NCBI GenBank assembly: GCA_022410635.1
Contig: JAJVDF010000238.1
Location: 1,064,773 to 1,128,772 of the forward strand
Length of the DNA: 64,000 nt
Source: Tretioscincus oriximinensis
Lineage: Eukaryota > Chordata > Lepidosauria > Squamata > Gymnophthalmidae
Direction: 5' to 3'
This document shows positions 36,601-46,799 of the stretch, one piece after another; position 1 is the first letter of the stretch, and each line of letters begins with the position of its first letter. The notes below the pieces were generated by a model, which saw nothing but the letters and a program-made list of their open reading frames with translations, was not told where the DNA came from and did no database searches. Position numbers and translations under genes: made by a program.

Positions 36601-39600
36601 ATGGGTCCCAAAGTCTTCAGAGAAGTTTGCAAAGGGTCAGATGCATTTTGACCATCCTCAGGTTAATGGTCTTTTTCAGTGTCTTGGGTGCAGAACTTCC
36701 CAGGGTATCAACGGAAGGTGGATGTAAGTATACAAAAAATGTATTACAGATACAATAGGCTGATATAAAGCAAATATAAAATACCACTTATATCAAATGT
36801 CCCACAGTCCAACAAATTGCCAATGGTACTAAGGGACAAAAAAAACCACAGGATAAAATGGTATATATTTAAAAAGGCTGTTAAACATACAGCACAGTAT
36901 ACAGAGATATAAGCCACAGTGAGTTACTAGAAAGAGGACATACCATTATATACCAAAATACATACAATTGAACAAAGGTAGAAAGCTCTGCAAATATGAA
37001 AGATGGAGAAGGCTGGTGTCTAAAAGCAAGCAAGAGAGTACAAGCCAGAAACAAGATCAAATAAACCAATTCATGTCCACATTCAAATCCCCATGGGCCA
37101 GGGATCTTTATCTATAGATCCACCTTAGTTCTAAATGCTGAAGTAGCTTGGTGTTACCTCCATTTGGAACATTATATACCAAAGTTTAAGTGTTCAAAAT
37201 TGTGATTATATTACAAGAAATGTTGGACTAGTCGGTCTTCTAGCTCCAGTTTTCCACAATTCTAGTTTTAAACATTCTGCTCATCATATCAGGGTACAAA
37301 CAAGGGTATGACATATGCAATGCTCATCGTAGCACAATTGAAGAATTTCCTAGTCTCCTATATTTTATTGTCAATGGGGTTGGTAAATTTCTTTGTAGTA
37401 AAACAATGTTTAAAAAACAGTGTAGTATCCATAGCAGAAGTGGCTATTTGGAACATGAGAATCCTTGTCCTTATTGATGGCAAGGAGGCAGAAACTAATC
37501 GGTCTCTGGTGTTTTAAGCAAATTTGTAGGCAAAGTGGGACTGTTGGTCAATAGTTTTTTCTGATCAGAATGCTTAACCTTTACTTATGACTGGAAAATT
37601 GTATTGGCAACTAACCAATGTAGAGAATCAACTGGAAGGATATGTAATCTTTTAACTTTTGATACCGATTCCACTCAGAACAAAACAATTATTTTGAAGT
37701 CATGGCATCTATTGGATGACATTCCTGGCTATAATCAAAAACCCATTTTTTGTCTACAAATGAACTAAAAACATCAAGAGATTGACTAATTTCTGCTTCC
37801 TTTACCAGAAGCAAATGATGGTTTTGCCTCCAGCTTAATAATTCCCAAAAGCAATTGTCCAGCCTATGTGTGAGATAGGATGCAGAATTCAATAAGTTGT
37901 AGCCTCGTCCAGCAGAGCACCTCTTAGACTGTTAGTCTTTCAAATATTTAAGGAGAACCTATTAGTGTGGGAGATAAAGATGTCTCTGTCTTGCACAGCA
38001 TCGCAAGGACATGATGAAAACACTAATATATTGAGAAGAGCTTAAAACTAATATTTGGGAGAACATAGCCCAAGCAAACAGATTTAGATTAAGAAACTTC
38101 GATTTCAATCTTCCTGAATAAATGGCAAAATGTAAACGTATAACTAGATTTCAAACTTTTTGTAAGGATGTTTTCAAGTGCTTTTTTGTTCTGAATTTAA
38201 ATTATTTCCATGTAGGTACGATACAAGCCCAAGCCAAACTACATGAGGAAGCAGCCTGATATCACTTCAAGTATGCGCGCAATCTTAGTGGATTGGTTAG
38301 TAGAAGTTGGTGAAGAATACAAACTTCATACAGAGACTTTGTATCTTGCTGTCAACTACTTGGACAGGTTTCTGTCTTCCATGTCAGTGTTGAGAGGAAA
38401 GCTCCAACTGGTAGGAACAGCAGCAATTCTTCTGGCTGCGTAAGTATGAACAAGAAAATCTTTCGGCACTTCTAATCCATGATCAAAACTCGGTGTCCTG
38501 TCTTTGAAGATTTTTTGAGAAGTTGTTCTACCTTCCTTTACTGACATTTTGTTGGAAAAAGTGTGAACCAGCACTTCACTCATTGCCACAAGTCCATGAT
38601 ATAGACAGCATGCCATTAAAATTTGTTAGGATGGTTTTCAAGGAGCCAATATATGGACTTTTAGGAAGATTATCTAAATAGTTCCTTGGGATAGTCCCAT
38701 CTCTACAAAAACAGAAGCAGAGGAAGCTTGATGAGTGTTACGTGGTTTTATGCACACAGCCATTCTAAGAAAACCACACTTCCTTTATCATCAAAAGATA
38801 AAGTAATTGGTAAACACATTCATGAACCTGAATTCCATGAAGGGATGAATATATAACAGCTTACAAAGTGTATACTTCTGAGTCTTTGCTGCACAAAATG
38901 CAGTTGGAAATATATTTTAGACTTACAAGAAAGCAATTATAGTTTTTCTTGACTACAGCTAAAATAGTTAACTACAGTGGTCTTAAATTAATTTGGAAAT
39001 CATGCTTATTTATGTAGGTTTTAAAAATTATTCTCTTTAAGTTCTAAGTTCATTAATAATTCTGCATTGATAGTACCAAATTCATAGAAGAATTAGCTTT
39101 ATACAATTTCAAACTTTATTCAGAACATTTTCTTAGAAGTTCACCAGGCATTTACATTGTGTAGTTTTCTGTGCCTGGTACCTCTTCACCCAGGCTTTTG
39201 ACTCTTAGCTCCCTCTACATTTGTCCTTCCAAGCAGGGAGGGGAGTTTGGTTCTTTTTAAACATTGTACTATTTTTTTTGTAAGTATGTTGTTCTTTAAT
39301 GTTCTGTTATCCACCCTGTGACATACGCGGAAGGAACTCATAAATTCCTGAATGAATGAATTTAATGAAAAATAATTCTTTGTCTTGAAGCTGATGAGAA
39401 AAAATGCAGTTGTCCATGTCTGGTTATTATTGGTCTTGGGTTTTTTCCTGATAGTATAGTCTAGACTGAATAATAGTAAAGTTTTTGAGCTGTGTAATAA
39501 TACTGTTTCAATTATATCATTTTGGAGTACACAAATTTTAAAAAATTGATTATTTCCACGAGCAAGTAAGATCTAAGTAGACATGAAACTACAATTAAAA

Positions 39601-42600
39601 TATGTAAATATTTCCACGGTTTTGAGCAAAGATTAAGGCAATTTGTATAAAATAAGCTTCAAGTTTAAAATCTAGTAATCATTTAAGAAAGCATGCTGAA
39701 ACAAGTTACAAGCACACAATGCAACTTGAACAAATGTTGATTAGAACAAATTAAACCATTTAAGTCCAGGTTTGCTGTAAGTATTTAAAGAATACTAGTC
39801 CAAATTTTGTCAAGATTAAGTAATACCAGTTGACTACCATTTGGGAAGATGCTGCTTTGTGTCTACAGAATTTATAACAGTTGAGTTGTGTAATTTTTTA
39901 ACTTTAAAGAATTAAGCGACAACATAAAGCATTGTGTATCATTCTTTCCCTCCTTGCCAGGAAATACGAAGAAATATGTCCACCAGAAGTTGATGAATTT
40001 GTTTACATAACAGATGACACCTACACTAAGAAACAGCTGTTAAGAATGGAACATCTGCTCCTCAAAGTACTTGCTTTTGACCTAACCGTTCCAACCATCA
40101 ACCAGTTTCTTCTTCAATATTTGCAGTGGCATGGTGTCAATCTGAAGACTGAAAACTTTGCAAGAGTAAGGGATACACTTTATACACTTAATATATAAAG
40201 AATACAGATAAAGATTTTTGTTTCTCATGTAACATTTGTAACATAGTCCAGCAAAGGAGCTAGCAGCACTTTGAGACTAACTTGAGAAAAGTGGGTGGCA
40301 TAAGCTTTCGTAGACACGTCTACTTCTTCAGATTCTGAGGGACTAATGTCAGGGTCAGCTCAGCATCTGAAGAAGTAGACGTGTCTATGAAAGATTATGC
40401 CACCCACTTTTCTCAAGTTAGTCTCAAAAGTGCTGCTAGCTCCTTTGCCTGGACTTTCTACTAGACTAACACGGCTATTTCTCTGAAATTTGTAACATAG
40501 TTTGATTCACATAAGTCCATTTGTAATTCAAAACCCTGATATACAAGTAGTTGCCTACTTTGGAGACACATTCTAAAGTCTAACAACTAATGCAAATGAA
40601 TACATTCTGTGAACACTATTCCTGTATTAAACCTGTAGAGCTGGAGGGGGACTACGGACGGGAACGATGCTGCTGCTGTGGGAAGTAGCCCTGCACACAT
40701 AACTGTTCCAAAGGCAAAAAACTCAAGCACATTGACATTTTGTTTTTAAAGGACACAACAGGTGACCCTATAAAGGGGGTGGGGGGAGCATGCTTCTGAA
40801 GAGTGAAGATGACCTAGCCACCAACTGGGATCCGACTACTGGATATCCAGCCTGTGGGATTGCAAGCCTCAGAAACTAATGCGATTTCTGGGAGGATGCT
40901 GAAATGAAGGAGAAATGGGCTTGGGAATGGAGGAGAACAGTGGATAGAATTCCAATTCACTATGCACTTTTCCAAACAGCTTCTTTCATCCCAGTGTGAG
41001 TGCAGCCCTGGTGTGTGTGTGACTTTTAATTATGTCATTTCCAGTTACTGCTTCCGGGAACAACAACATTATTTCTGGCCGGAGGCAAGGCCTGGGATGG
41101 GGAGGGCAGAAAATTTGAGATCTGGGAAGAGAGACCCTCCTTCCTTCTTTTTCTAGCTCACAGGCCACACAGATAACAGTAGTTTGGATAATAACAAGTG
41201 AAAGATATCTGATTGAATCTCGATAATTAATCAAATATTTTTGGTTTAAATATTTAATTGAAACATTTTTATAGTTATTGTTGTTGGTTCTTGTGTTACC
41301 CAATTTTTCTCTTAAGGTATATATTTAATTTGACTTTGGAGTGAACTTAAAATACAGTAAGTCTGAAACTAAATCTATTTTTTCTCATTTAAGTTAATGA
41401 AATAATTTTTCTTACCAAATGTCTTTTCTATTTGTGTTTTCAGGAAGTTTAAAATATCAATACAAGGTATTAATGTGATTTTTTAAAGAATTGCTTATAC
41501 TTGGCAACCAAATTCATTTTAAACAAATATTGAATTTGATTAATTATAAATCTATTTTTTTTACTTTGTTTTTGATCAGTATTGCTGGAACTGTCCTGAG
41601 AGTTAGATGGAAGGCAGGATATGGTGATGAAGATGGTAATAATAGTAATAGATAATGAGGTTGCATTACTAGTAATATGATTTAGTGATACTGTAATTGG
41701 GAATGAATCTGAATTTCTTCTAGTTACTCTGGTTAAGATATTAAACAATGCTCTTCTTAGTATGTAGCAGAACTGAGTCTTCTTGAAGCAGATCCATTCC
41801 TCAACTACCTTCCCTCCCAGCTGGCGGCAGCTGCTTACTGTCTAGCAAATTACACTGTGAACAGGCATTTTTGGGTAAGCTCCTGCTGGAAGAAACCTTA
41901 TTCCTGAAGCGCATTCTTTAAAGAATGAAACAATAATGGATTAAAACTACATTAGATCTTCAATTCTTCCTTGAGCTGTGCTTTCATATGTGTAAGCAAC
42001 ATAAGATAAAGATTGTCATGATTCCAACAAAATTACTTTTTATGTTTCTGATTTGATGCTGTAACTTTATAGAAGAAAAATGCTATAAATAAGAAATTCA
42101 CTGATTTATTTTAAAGTTTTCAATTTTTTTTAGTTCTTCCTAAAAAAAAATTCTTCTCTAAAACTTCACTACCATAAGTACAACTCACTATTTCTGTGCT
42201 AGGCTTGTGATATAACTTTCCTGCTGGCTTTGTTTTGAAGTGATCTACTTGGGGTCTATGTATCTGTTTGTATTCTTATACACAGAAAATTTAAGAACAT
42301 AAGAAGAGCCATACTGAATCAGGCCACAGCCCATCTAGTCCAGCATTCTGTCTCACACAGAGGCACACCAGATGTACCTGGCAGTCTGAACAGAGGAAAG
42401 CAAAATATGCACCTGTTCATGACTCCCTGCAAATGGCATTTCAGGAGCACTACTTGTTGCTCCATCACGGAGGCAACATCCAGACATCCATCCTAGTACC
42501 AATTTAGACCCTTGGTGTCCATAAACCTGTCTAGTCCTGCCTTGATGCTATCCAAGCTGTTAGCTACCACCACCTCTTCAGGAAGTAAATTCCACAGGCC

Positions 42601-45600
42601 AATGACCCTCTGGGTGAAAAAATGCTTTCCTTTGTCTGTTCTCACTTTTCTACCCAACAGTTTTAAGGAGTGCCCTCTGGTCCCTGTGTTGTATGATAGA
42701 GAAAACATTTTTCTCAATTCACCCTATCCATCCCATGCATGATTTTCTATACTTCAATCAGATCACCTCTCAAATGTCACCTTTCAAGGCTGAAGAGGCC
42801 CAGATGTTGTAGCCTGACATCATAAGGGAGGTGCTTCAGACCCTTGATCATTCTTGTTGCCCTTTTCTGCACCTTCTCTAGTTCCACAATATCCCCCTTG
42901 AGATGTGGAGACCAGAATTGAACACAGTATTCCAAATGTGGCCTCACCACAGATTTATAAAGAGGCAAAACAACATTTGCTGACTTGTTTTCGATTCCTT
43001 TCCTAATTATCCCCAACATGGAATTTGCCTTTTTTGCTGCTGCTGCATACTGGGTTGACATCTTCATTGAATTGTCCACCAACACCCAAGATCCTTTTCT
43101 TGCTCGGTCATAGTAAGCTTAGTTCCCATCAGTTGGGAATCCAAATTTTGTCATATCTTTTGTTTTCCTTTTTTTTAATTTTTTTGATAGCTCATCATAT
43201 GAATTGGCAAAGAATTGTGAGAGATGTGTTTGTGTTCACATGTACATGCATTTGTCTGCGCACACCTGCCACAAAGGACTGTGTGCAAAAAAGGGCAAAA
43301 ACCAAAGTAATTAAAGCTACTCACTATGGTTGTAATGAAAGCTATACTCTAATTCTCAAGTATGGATACTTCCCCATGTATGAAATGTGCTATTTATCTG
43401 AATGGAATAATTAAATAAGATCTCTGCTTTGCTTGATCAGCCAGAAACCCTTGCTGCTTTCACTGGGTACTCGCTCAGTGAGATAGTACCTTGTCTTAGC
43501 GACCTGCATAAAGCATGCCTGGATGCCTCTCATCGGCCACAGCAAGCAATAAGAGAGAAATATAAGTTGACGAAGTAAGTGTCTCTGGCCTTTTTGATTC
43601 CCTGGTTACGGTAGCAGATAAAATTGATCTAACATGAATATGACGTATCTTGTAAGAAGATTAGCTGATATGTTGGCTTCTCTGGCCATTTTGATAGTGA
43701 AATTTGTACTTTGTCTTAACCAGTGTGATTTGATATGGTTGCTTTAATGGCAATTTCCAATTCAAGCTATGGAATTTGAATTACTTTTATTTTAGATTAA
43801 CTTGTTACATCAACACATGTTAAAACAGTGGCTTAGAGATTCATTTTCTGGCTTCTGAGTTAAGAGATAAGATCACCACTTCTAAGTTACTTTTCAATGT
43901 ATATCTTACATACTTGCAATGCTTGCAAAATGTTCTATCCCTTGGAACAGCAGCAGAAGAGTTGGTTTTTATATTCCACATTTTTTAACCTCAAAGCAGC
44001 TTACATAACCTGTTCTTCTCTTCAAACAGACATTTTGTGAAATAGGCAGGGTGGAGAGAGCTCCAAAGAACTGTGGTTAGCCCAGGGTCACCCAGTTGGC
44101 TTCATGAGTATGGAATTGAACCAGAAGGCTTCCAGATAAGAGTCTGACACTCTTAGGACCAGATTGGCTCTCAGGAAATGTGCTGGTGATATTCTTCCCC
44201 TACTCTCAGCTGTCAAAGTATCAAAACCAAAGATCTCTTTTTCCCAGTTTGGATGTTTCTGCAGAAACTATTTTTGAAGGCACAACCCTGGCCCATTTTC
44301 TATGTTTACAAAAGTAGAGCTGCATTTTTAGCTCCATGGAGTTAACACAGATAAATCTGTACTATGCAATAGTAGGGCAGAGGAGTAGCACTATGAACAG
44401 AAAATGATGTAAGCCACTTTGAGCAAATTACTCCTACAGGATGCTTCCTCAATGAGTACGTACAGGTGTTAAGAGACCAGATTTGCAACTTTCAGAAGTC
44501 AAAGTATCTGGTGCGAAACAATGTAAAATTCAGTTGTTCAGTACTAAAGGCTCCCAGGTACCCCTTTAACAGCATACTTAATGCGGAGATTGGAACTAAG
44601 ATTTATTGTAGCAGTTTAAACTCAACTAGTTACTTTACTGAATGTTACAACTAGTTACACCGGGTGTGTAAAATCTACCCAAATAAAATCACAGACATGG
44701 GATTTCTATAACATCTGAAAACTCAACTACGTACTATCTTACTTGAGTAAAATACTTTTCTGTTTTCAGCAGCAGTAAATGGCTTGTCAAATAATATAGC
44801 TTCTCCATGATTTTGTGAAATTTCTGTGTCTGGTTTATCACTTGATATTGGTTACAAGCATTCAAATATAATTTTCTGTATTTTTCTGGCACTCTTTAGA
44901 AATAGCATCCAAGCTTTAAGTAGTATGCAATGGCTGTCATACAGGCTAGAAATACGGTTCTGTTCAAAGTGGAAGCAGCTATTCATATGATGGCATTTGT
45001 AGCTCACACTAAATTCTCTAATGTAACTTTTGGTTAGAATTTACAAGTGCGAACCTTTTAAGACAATTAATTCAACCCCCAGGCTCCAAACTAAACATAA
45101 AAAGAGCCCTGCTGAATCGGGATACATCTCATCTAGTCTCAAGCATTGCCCGCCAATTGCATTTGGATATCTAGCAAAAGAAGGGAAAACTTTCACCTGT
45201 TCTCAACTCCTTGCAATTGGAGTTTTGGGAATACTGCCTGTTGCTTCATCCCAGAGGCAGTATCAAGACATGCATCCTAGTAGCTAGTGATACACTTGGC
45301 TTCCATGATTTTTCTAAACCTATTTCAAAGCTATCTAGGTGCCGAACTACCATCAGCTCTTCTGAATGTAAATTCATTAGACCAATAACCCTCTGGGTAA
45401 AAAAATTACTTTCCCATGTGTGTCCTCACTCTTCTTCCCATCCGCTTTAAAGAAGGAACCTAGTCCCCACACTGTGTAAGAGAGAAAATACTTTTATGGA
45501 ATCTTATCTAATGCCTCTGTTTATTTGAGGAATAAATGGCTGCATTTCCTTAGCTCTCATTAATGAGTGACGTCTTTCTCTTGCAGGTATATGCAAGTAT

Positions 45601-45638
45601 CTCTCCTAGAGACACCAGCTGTGCTGCCTCTACAGTGA
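30516..45638 (+). CDS. CCNA1: Cyclin A1 (eight coding exons, 414 codons)
   Basis: Regulatory subunit of CDK2 and CDK1 acting in S phase, meiosis and spermatogenesis in mammals. Join: 30516-30674, 31144-31375, 33896-34020, 38216-38439, 39961-40165, 41761-41874, 43441-43574, 45587-45638. Every junction is GT/AG and phases (0,1,0,2,0,0,2) match; total 1242 nt plus stop, against about 421 residues in mouse. [10 protein letters not shown] (35-44) is a destruction-box-like motif. MRAIL with W199 (192-199) is the substrate-docking patch. K248 and E277 correspond to the CDK-contact Lys/Glu of cyclin A2. The C-terminal cyclin fold follows, ending in [12 protein letters not shown]1 rather than A2 is shown by [26 protein letters not shown] and the PLQ end. 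The ATG at 30516 is chosen because an in-frame TGA (30504-30506) lies just upstream in the same exon. Human-like N-terminal extensions are therefore absent. Confidence 0.95.
31144..31375 (+). CDS. CCNA1: CCNA1 exon 3
   Basis: Acceptor AATCGCAG ends at 31143, donor G/GTAACA begins at 31376. Encodes residues 54-130 plus the first base of codon 131, including FGSENVFP and [18 protein letters not shown] parallels the HFLLDFNT stretch of mammalian cyclin A1. Acidic, poorly structured N-terminal region. Ends in phase 1. Confidence 0.9.
31930..32390 (+). mobile_element. L2-like LINE fragment in CCNA1 intron 3
   Basis: Plus-strand frames, heavily broken, include [20 protein letters not shown], related to the RAFSVVAP.LWNSLP C-terminal motif of L2 ORF2. 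The 3' tail TGTAAGCCATCCTCAG...AAATATAAATAAAT follows. Same class as 8015-8310. Confidence 0.65.
32420..33145 (+). mobile_element. CR1 LINE with reverse transcriptase remnant, intron 3
   Basis: Plus-strand translation gives [15 protein letters not shown], a degraded [18 protein letters not shown], then (after frame shifts) [20 protein letters not shown] and [20 protein letters not shown]. These are the fingers and palm of a CR1-type reverse transcriptase. The catalytic FADD region is missing: from about 32960 the sequence jumps to the 3' end ...GCCTGATCTAGTATGGCTCTTATGTTCTTA. The copy is therefore internally deleted and has stops and frameshifts; it is not functional. Confidence 0.9.
33896..34020 (+). 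CDS. CCNA1: CCNA1 exon 4
   Basis: Acceptor TAATCTAG ends at 33895, donor GAG/GTGAGT begins at 34021. The 2-nt start completes a Gly codon; residues 132-172 run from [12 protein letters not shown] to [15 protein letters not shown]. The last stretch is the helix just before the cyclin box. Ends in phase 0. This small exon is split across two ORFs in raw translation and is easy to miss. Confidence 0.92.
34040..35420 (-). mobile_element. CR1 LINE fragment, intron 4
   Basis: The 3' end at 34045 (AATGTAAGAACATAAGAGGAACC) is followed on the minus strand by ORF2 pieces: [10 protein letters not shown], then [20 protein letters not shown], then [12 protein letters not shown], then a [13 protein letters not shown] region near 35220-35250. 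About 130 bp is duplicated in tandem inside it (34871-35000 and 35011-35145). Many stops and frameshifts. Confidence 0.88.
34871..35145. repeat. ~135-bp tandem duplication inside CR1
   Basis: CCCCAATGTGCAT...GCTTAAATTGAAGTGCATTTGC...TACCCTGAACAGTTTAG occurs twice in succession with small differences. The second copy lacks a short block around CTCCTTACAAT. Confidence 0.85.
36540..37920 (-). mobile_element. Penelope-like element, decayed, CCNA1 intron 4
   Basis: Read on the minus strand from 37.9 to 36.5 kb. First comes [19 protein letters not shown], like the end of a Penelope reverse transcriptase. Then [11 protein letters not shown], like the start of its GIY-YIG endonuclease. Then [17 protein letters not shown] followed by [18 protein letters not shown], like the C-terminal HF..H...L.F and 'FWIYTL.T..P.GLN' motifs. 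It ends in a non-coding 3' part with a hammerhead-like motif (36646-36679). Stops occur in every segment. Family assignment is from motif order recalled from memory, so it needs a search. Confidence 0.6.
36646..36679 (-). ncRNA. Degenerate hammerhead-like motif at the Penelope-like 3' end
   Basis: On the minus strand: CTGAAAA, one A, stem GACCA/TGGTC around a 12-base loop, then AAAA. Relative to CUGANGA - stem II - GAAA, one core G in each block is replaced by A, so this copy would not be expected to cleave. The layout is the same as in the family P palindromes, including the extra A before stem II. Confidence 0.4.
38216..38439 (+). CDS. CCNA1: CCNA1 exon 5 (cyclin box start)
   Basis: Acceptor CCATGTAG ends at 38215, donor GC/GTAAGT begins at 38440. 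Residues 173-246 plus two bases of codon 247. Contains [20 protein letters not shown] (residues 184-203) with the MRAIL docking patch, then [20 protein letters not shown] and KLQLVGTAA. Ends in phase 2. Confidence 0.95.
39961..40165 (+). CDS. CCNA1: CCNA1 exon 6 (cyclin box)
   Basis: Acceptor CTTGCCAG ends at 39960, donor AGA/GTAAGG begins at 40166. Its first G completes an Ala codon (247) where mammalian cyclin A has Ser. Residues 248-315 begin [20 protein letters not shown] and include [15 protein letters not shown]248 and E277 are the conserved CDK-contact pair. Cys253 replaces the usual Tyr. Ends in phase 0. Confidence 0.95.
40246..40490 (+). mobile_element. Palindromic retroelement, family P, copy 2 with 13-bp duplication
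   Basis: Inverted arms TCCAGCAAAGGAGCTAGCAG... and ...CTGCTAGCTCCTTTGCC surround a ~40-bp unique centre, and the right end is ...CTAGACTAACACGGCTATTTCTCTGAAA. The 13 bases ATTTGTAACATAG occur immediately on both sides (ending 40246, and 40488-40500). A duplication of this length is typical of target-primed reverse transcription, not of cut-and-paste MITEs. Both arms carry a hammerhead-like core: minus strand 40306-40331 (all core bases kept) and plus strand 40367-40392 (a G-U at the stem end). Lies in CCNA1 intron 6, 80 bp after exon 6. Confidence 0.85.
40306..40331 (-). ncRNA. Hammerhead-like core motif (left arm, minus strand)
   Basis: Minus-strand order: CTGAAGA, A, GTAGAC, GT loop, GTCTAC, GAAA, then GCTTATGCC. 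The stem is perfect. The partner core in the other arm (40367-40392) reads CTGAAGA, A, GTAGAC, GT, GTCTAT, GAAA. The third core strand was not found. Confidence 0.4.
41761..41874 (+). CDS. CCNA1: CCNA1 exon 7
   Basis: Acceptor CTTCTTAG ends at 41760, donor TGG/GTAAGC begins at 41875. Exactly 38 codons (residues 316-353), [20 protein letters not shown] through NYTVNRHFW, start of the second cyclin fold. Phase 0 at both ends. No ATG, so it is absent from ATG-based frame lists. Confidence 0.95.
42295..43135 (-). mobile_element. CR1 LINE 3' half of ORF2 plus 3' end, intron 7
   Basis: Minus-strand frames are unusually intact. 42777-43085 contains [20 protein letters not shown] and [20 protein letters not shown]. 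42493-42717 contains [20 protein letters not shown] and [18 protein letters not shown]. Together they are the C-terminal domain of CR1 ORF2. The 3' end is TAAGAACATAAGAAGAGCCATACTGAATCAGG (reverse complement at 42295). 5'-truncated, as usual for LINE copies. Confidence 0.93.
43441..43574 (+). CDS. CCNA1: CCNA1 exon 8
   Basis: Acceptor CTTGATCAG ends at 43440, donor AA/GTAAGT begins at 43575. Residues 354-397 plus two bases: [20 protein letters not shown] ... [14 protein letters not shown]. Second cyclin fold. Ends in phase 2. Confidence 0.95.
43945..44175 (-). mobile_element. CORE-SINE/MIR-like SINE, intron 8
   Basis: AGAGTTGGTTTTTATATTCCACATTTTTTAACC, then GAACTGTGGTTAGCCCAGGGTCACCCAGTTGG, then GGAATTGAACCAGAAGGC and GAGTCTGACACTCTTAGGACC. 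The last part resembles the complement of a tRNA-derived head with a B-box-like GAATTGAACC. Related to 29352-29570. Confidence 0.65.
45085..45490 (-). mobile_element. CR1 LINE 3' fragment, intron 8
   Basis: CATAAAAAGAGCCCTGCTGAATCGGGATACATCTCATCTAG through CAATAACCCTCTGGGTAAAAAAATTACTTTC is a diverged copy of 42295-42700. It ends 100 bp before exon 9. Confidence 0.8.
45587..45638 (+). CDS. CCNA1: CCNA1 exon 9 (coding part of last exon)
   Basis: Acceptor CTCTTGCAG ends at 45586. The first G completes Lys398; residues 399-414 are [16 protein letters not shown], then TGA (45636-45638). The PLQ end is close to the PLQ end of mouse cyclin A1. Confidence 0.95.
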
Positions 45639-45885
45639 CTGCAGAATGTCTGTCAATTGCCAAGAAGTTGGAGCACTTGCCTTCTGATCAATAGAATTAG
45701 TCTGGCCAATGTTACCTTAGGACACTGCAGGCCATGTGTCTAAACTGTTGCTTAAACTATTTTTATTAAGCTATTTTTAGATGCCCTTCCAAATGCGTTA
45801 ATGTACTGTACTTCAGGGACACTAGACGATAGTTTTAACACAAACTAAAAGCTCTTTTAATAAACTCCCCCATCCTTTTTAAAGA
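45639..45885 (+). other. CCNA1: CCNA1 3' UTR (predicted)
   Basis: From the stop to just past the AATAAA at 45859-45864, with a T/GT-rich stretch (GATTTGTTTTAATTAG) downstream as cleavage context. The precise cleavage site is inferred. Confidence 0.65.
45859..45864 (+). terminator. AATAAA polyadenylation signal of CCNA1
   Basis: The first canonical AATAAA after the stop codon, 221 nt downstream, followed by a U/GU-rich element. Confidence 0.7.
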
Positions 45886-46052
45886 AAAGTCTGATTTGTT
45901 TTAATTAGTAATGTCTGAACGATGGCATCCTGAAGAGGGGATTTGTTACTGTATCCTCTGCCCCTTCCTTATCTTCTTAAAGTATAAAGCAAAGTTGAAT
46001 GAGACAAACCCTTTTAATTTTATAAGGAAAATATGCTTCTGTTTTAAGCATG

Positions 46053-46172
46053 TGGTGCTTAGGTTTCAATACAGTTCCCCTACTTGCTACATCACATTGA
46101 ATACCAATAACATGGTGCTTACTGTTCAATACAGTGCCCTTAATTGCTACATCACATTGAATCTGATTTGCA
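46053..46172. repeat. 60-bp tandem duplication (2 copies)
   Basis: TGGTGCTTAGGTTTCAATACAGTTCCC...TTGCTACATCACATTGAATA is repeated once at 46113 with about 85-90% identity. It lies about 190 bp past the CCNA1 poly(A) signal. Confidence 0.85.
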
Positions 46173-46799
46173 TATATCTTCTGATGCTTTTCCCGTGTAA
46201 ACATCCTAGCATGTTATGACTACAGATGACTCATAGAATACAGTTTACCTGTTGTAAATATATTACAGATGAGCATGGGGTGGTCCCTGTTGGGTGCCTT
46301 CCAGTACTGCTGGATCATTGCAAAGGACAGCACAGACTGGTATTGGTTTTACATGGGCCCAAACTAATGGATTATTGTACAGGCAGTTTGATTATATCTG
46401 CAGAAGTACAACGAGTGGCTGGAAGAGGTGTCTCCTACTTGAAACCAGTTTCTGACAATTTCCTTGATACATCAGCTATTTTCTCCCAACAAAAACTGGC
46501 CTTCTGTTAGACTAACCATTCAGCCTGATGCGTTCTGTTTAGCAATAGTTGTAAGATGGGGAAGGAAAGGAGAAAAATCAGATTAGAAATGTCAACCATG
46601 TTAGTATTAGCTGCCTACGATTCAAGCCATAGTTCTGCTTGCCTGCTTAAGATGACTGGGGAAATAGCTTCAGTTTTGCCAATGGCTCACAATCGTCTCT
46701 TCCATTGGCCAGGGCATATTATGAGTACCAGCATCTGTGGATTGAAATTAGCAGCCTCCATGTTCTGATAGTGTTTACTCTCCCCTGATTGATGAACTA

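Noticed and set aside
38356..38616. 86-codon minus-strand frame over exon 5
   Set aside because: Antisense shadow of the conserved cyclin box.
30516..45638. Assignment as CCNA2 or a B-type cyclin
   Set aside because: [24 protein letters not shown] and the PLQ C-terminus match cyclin A1; cyclin A2 has IDADPYLKYLP and a different end.
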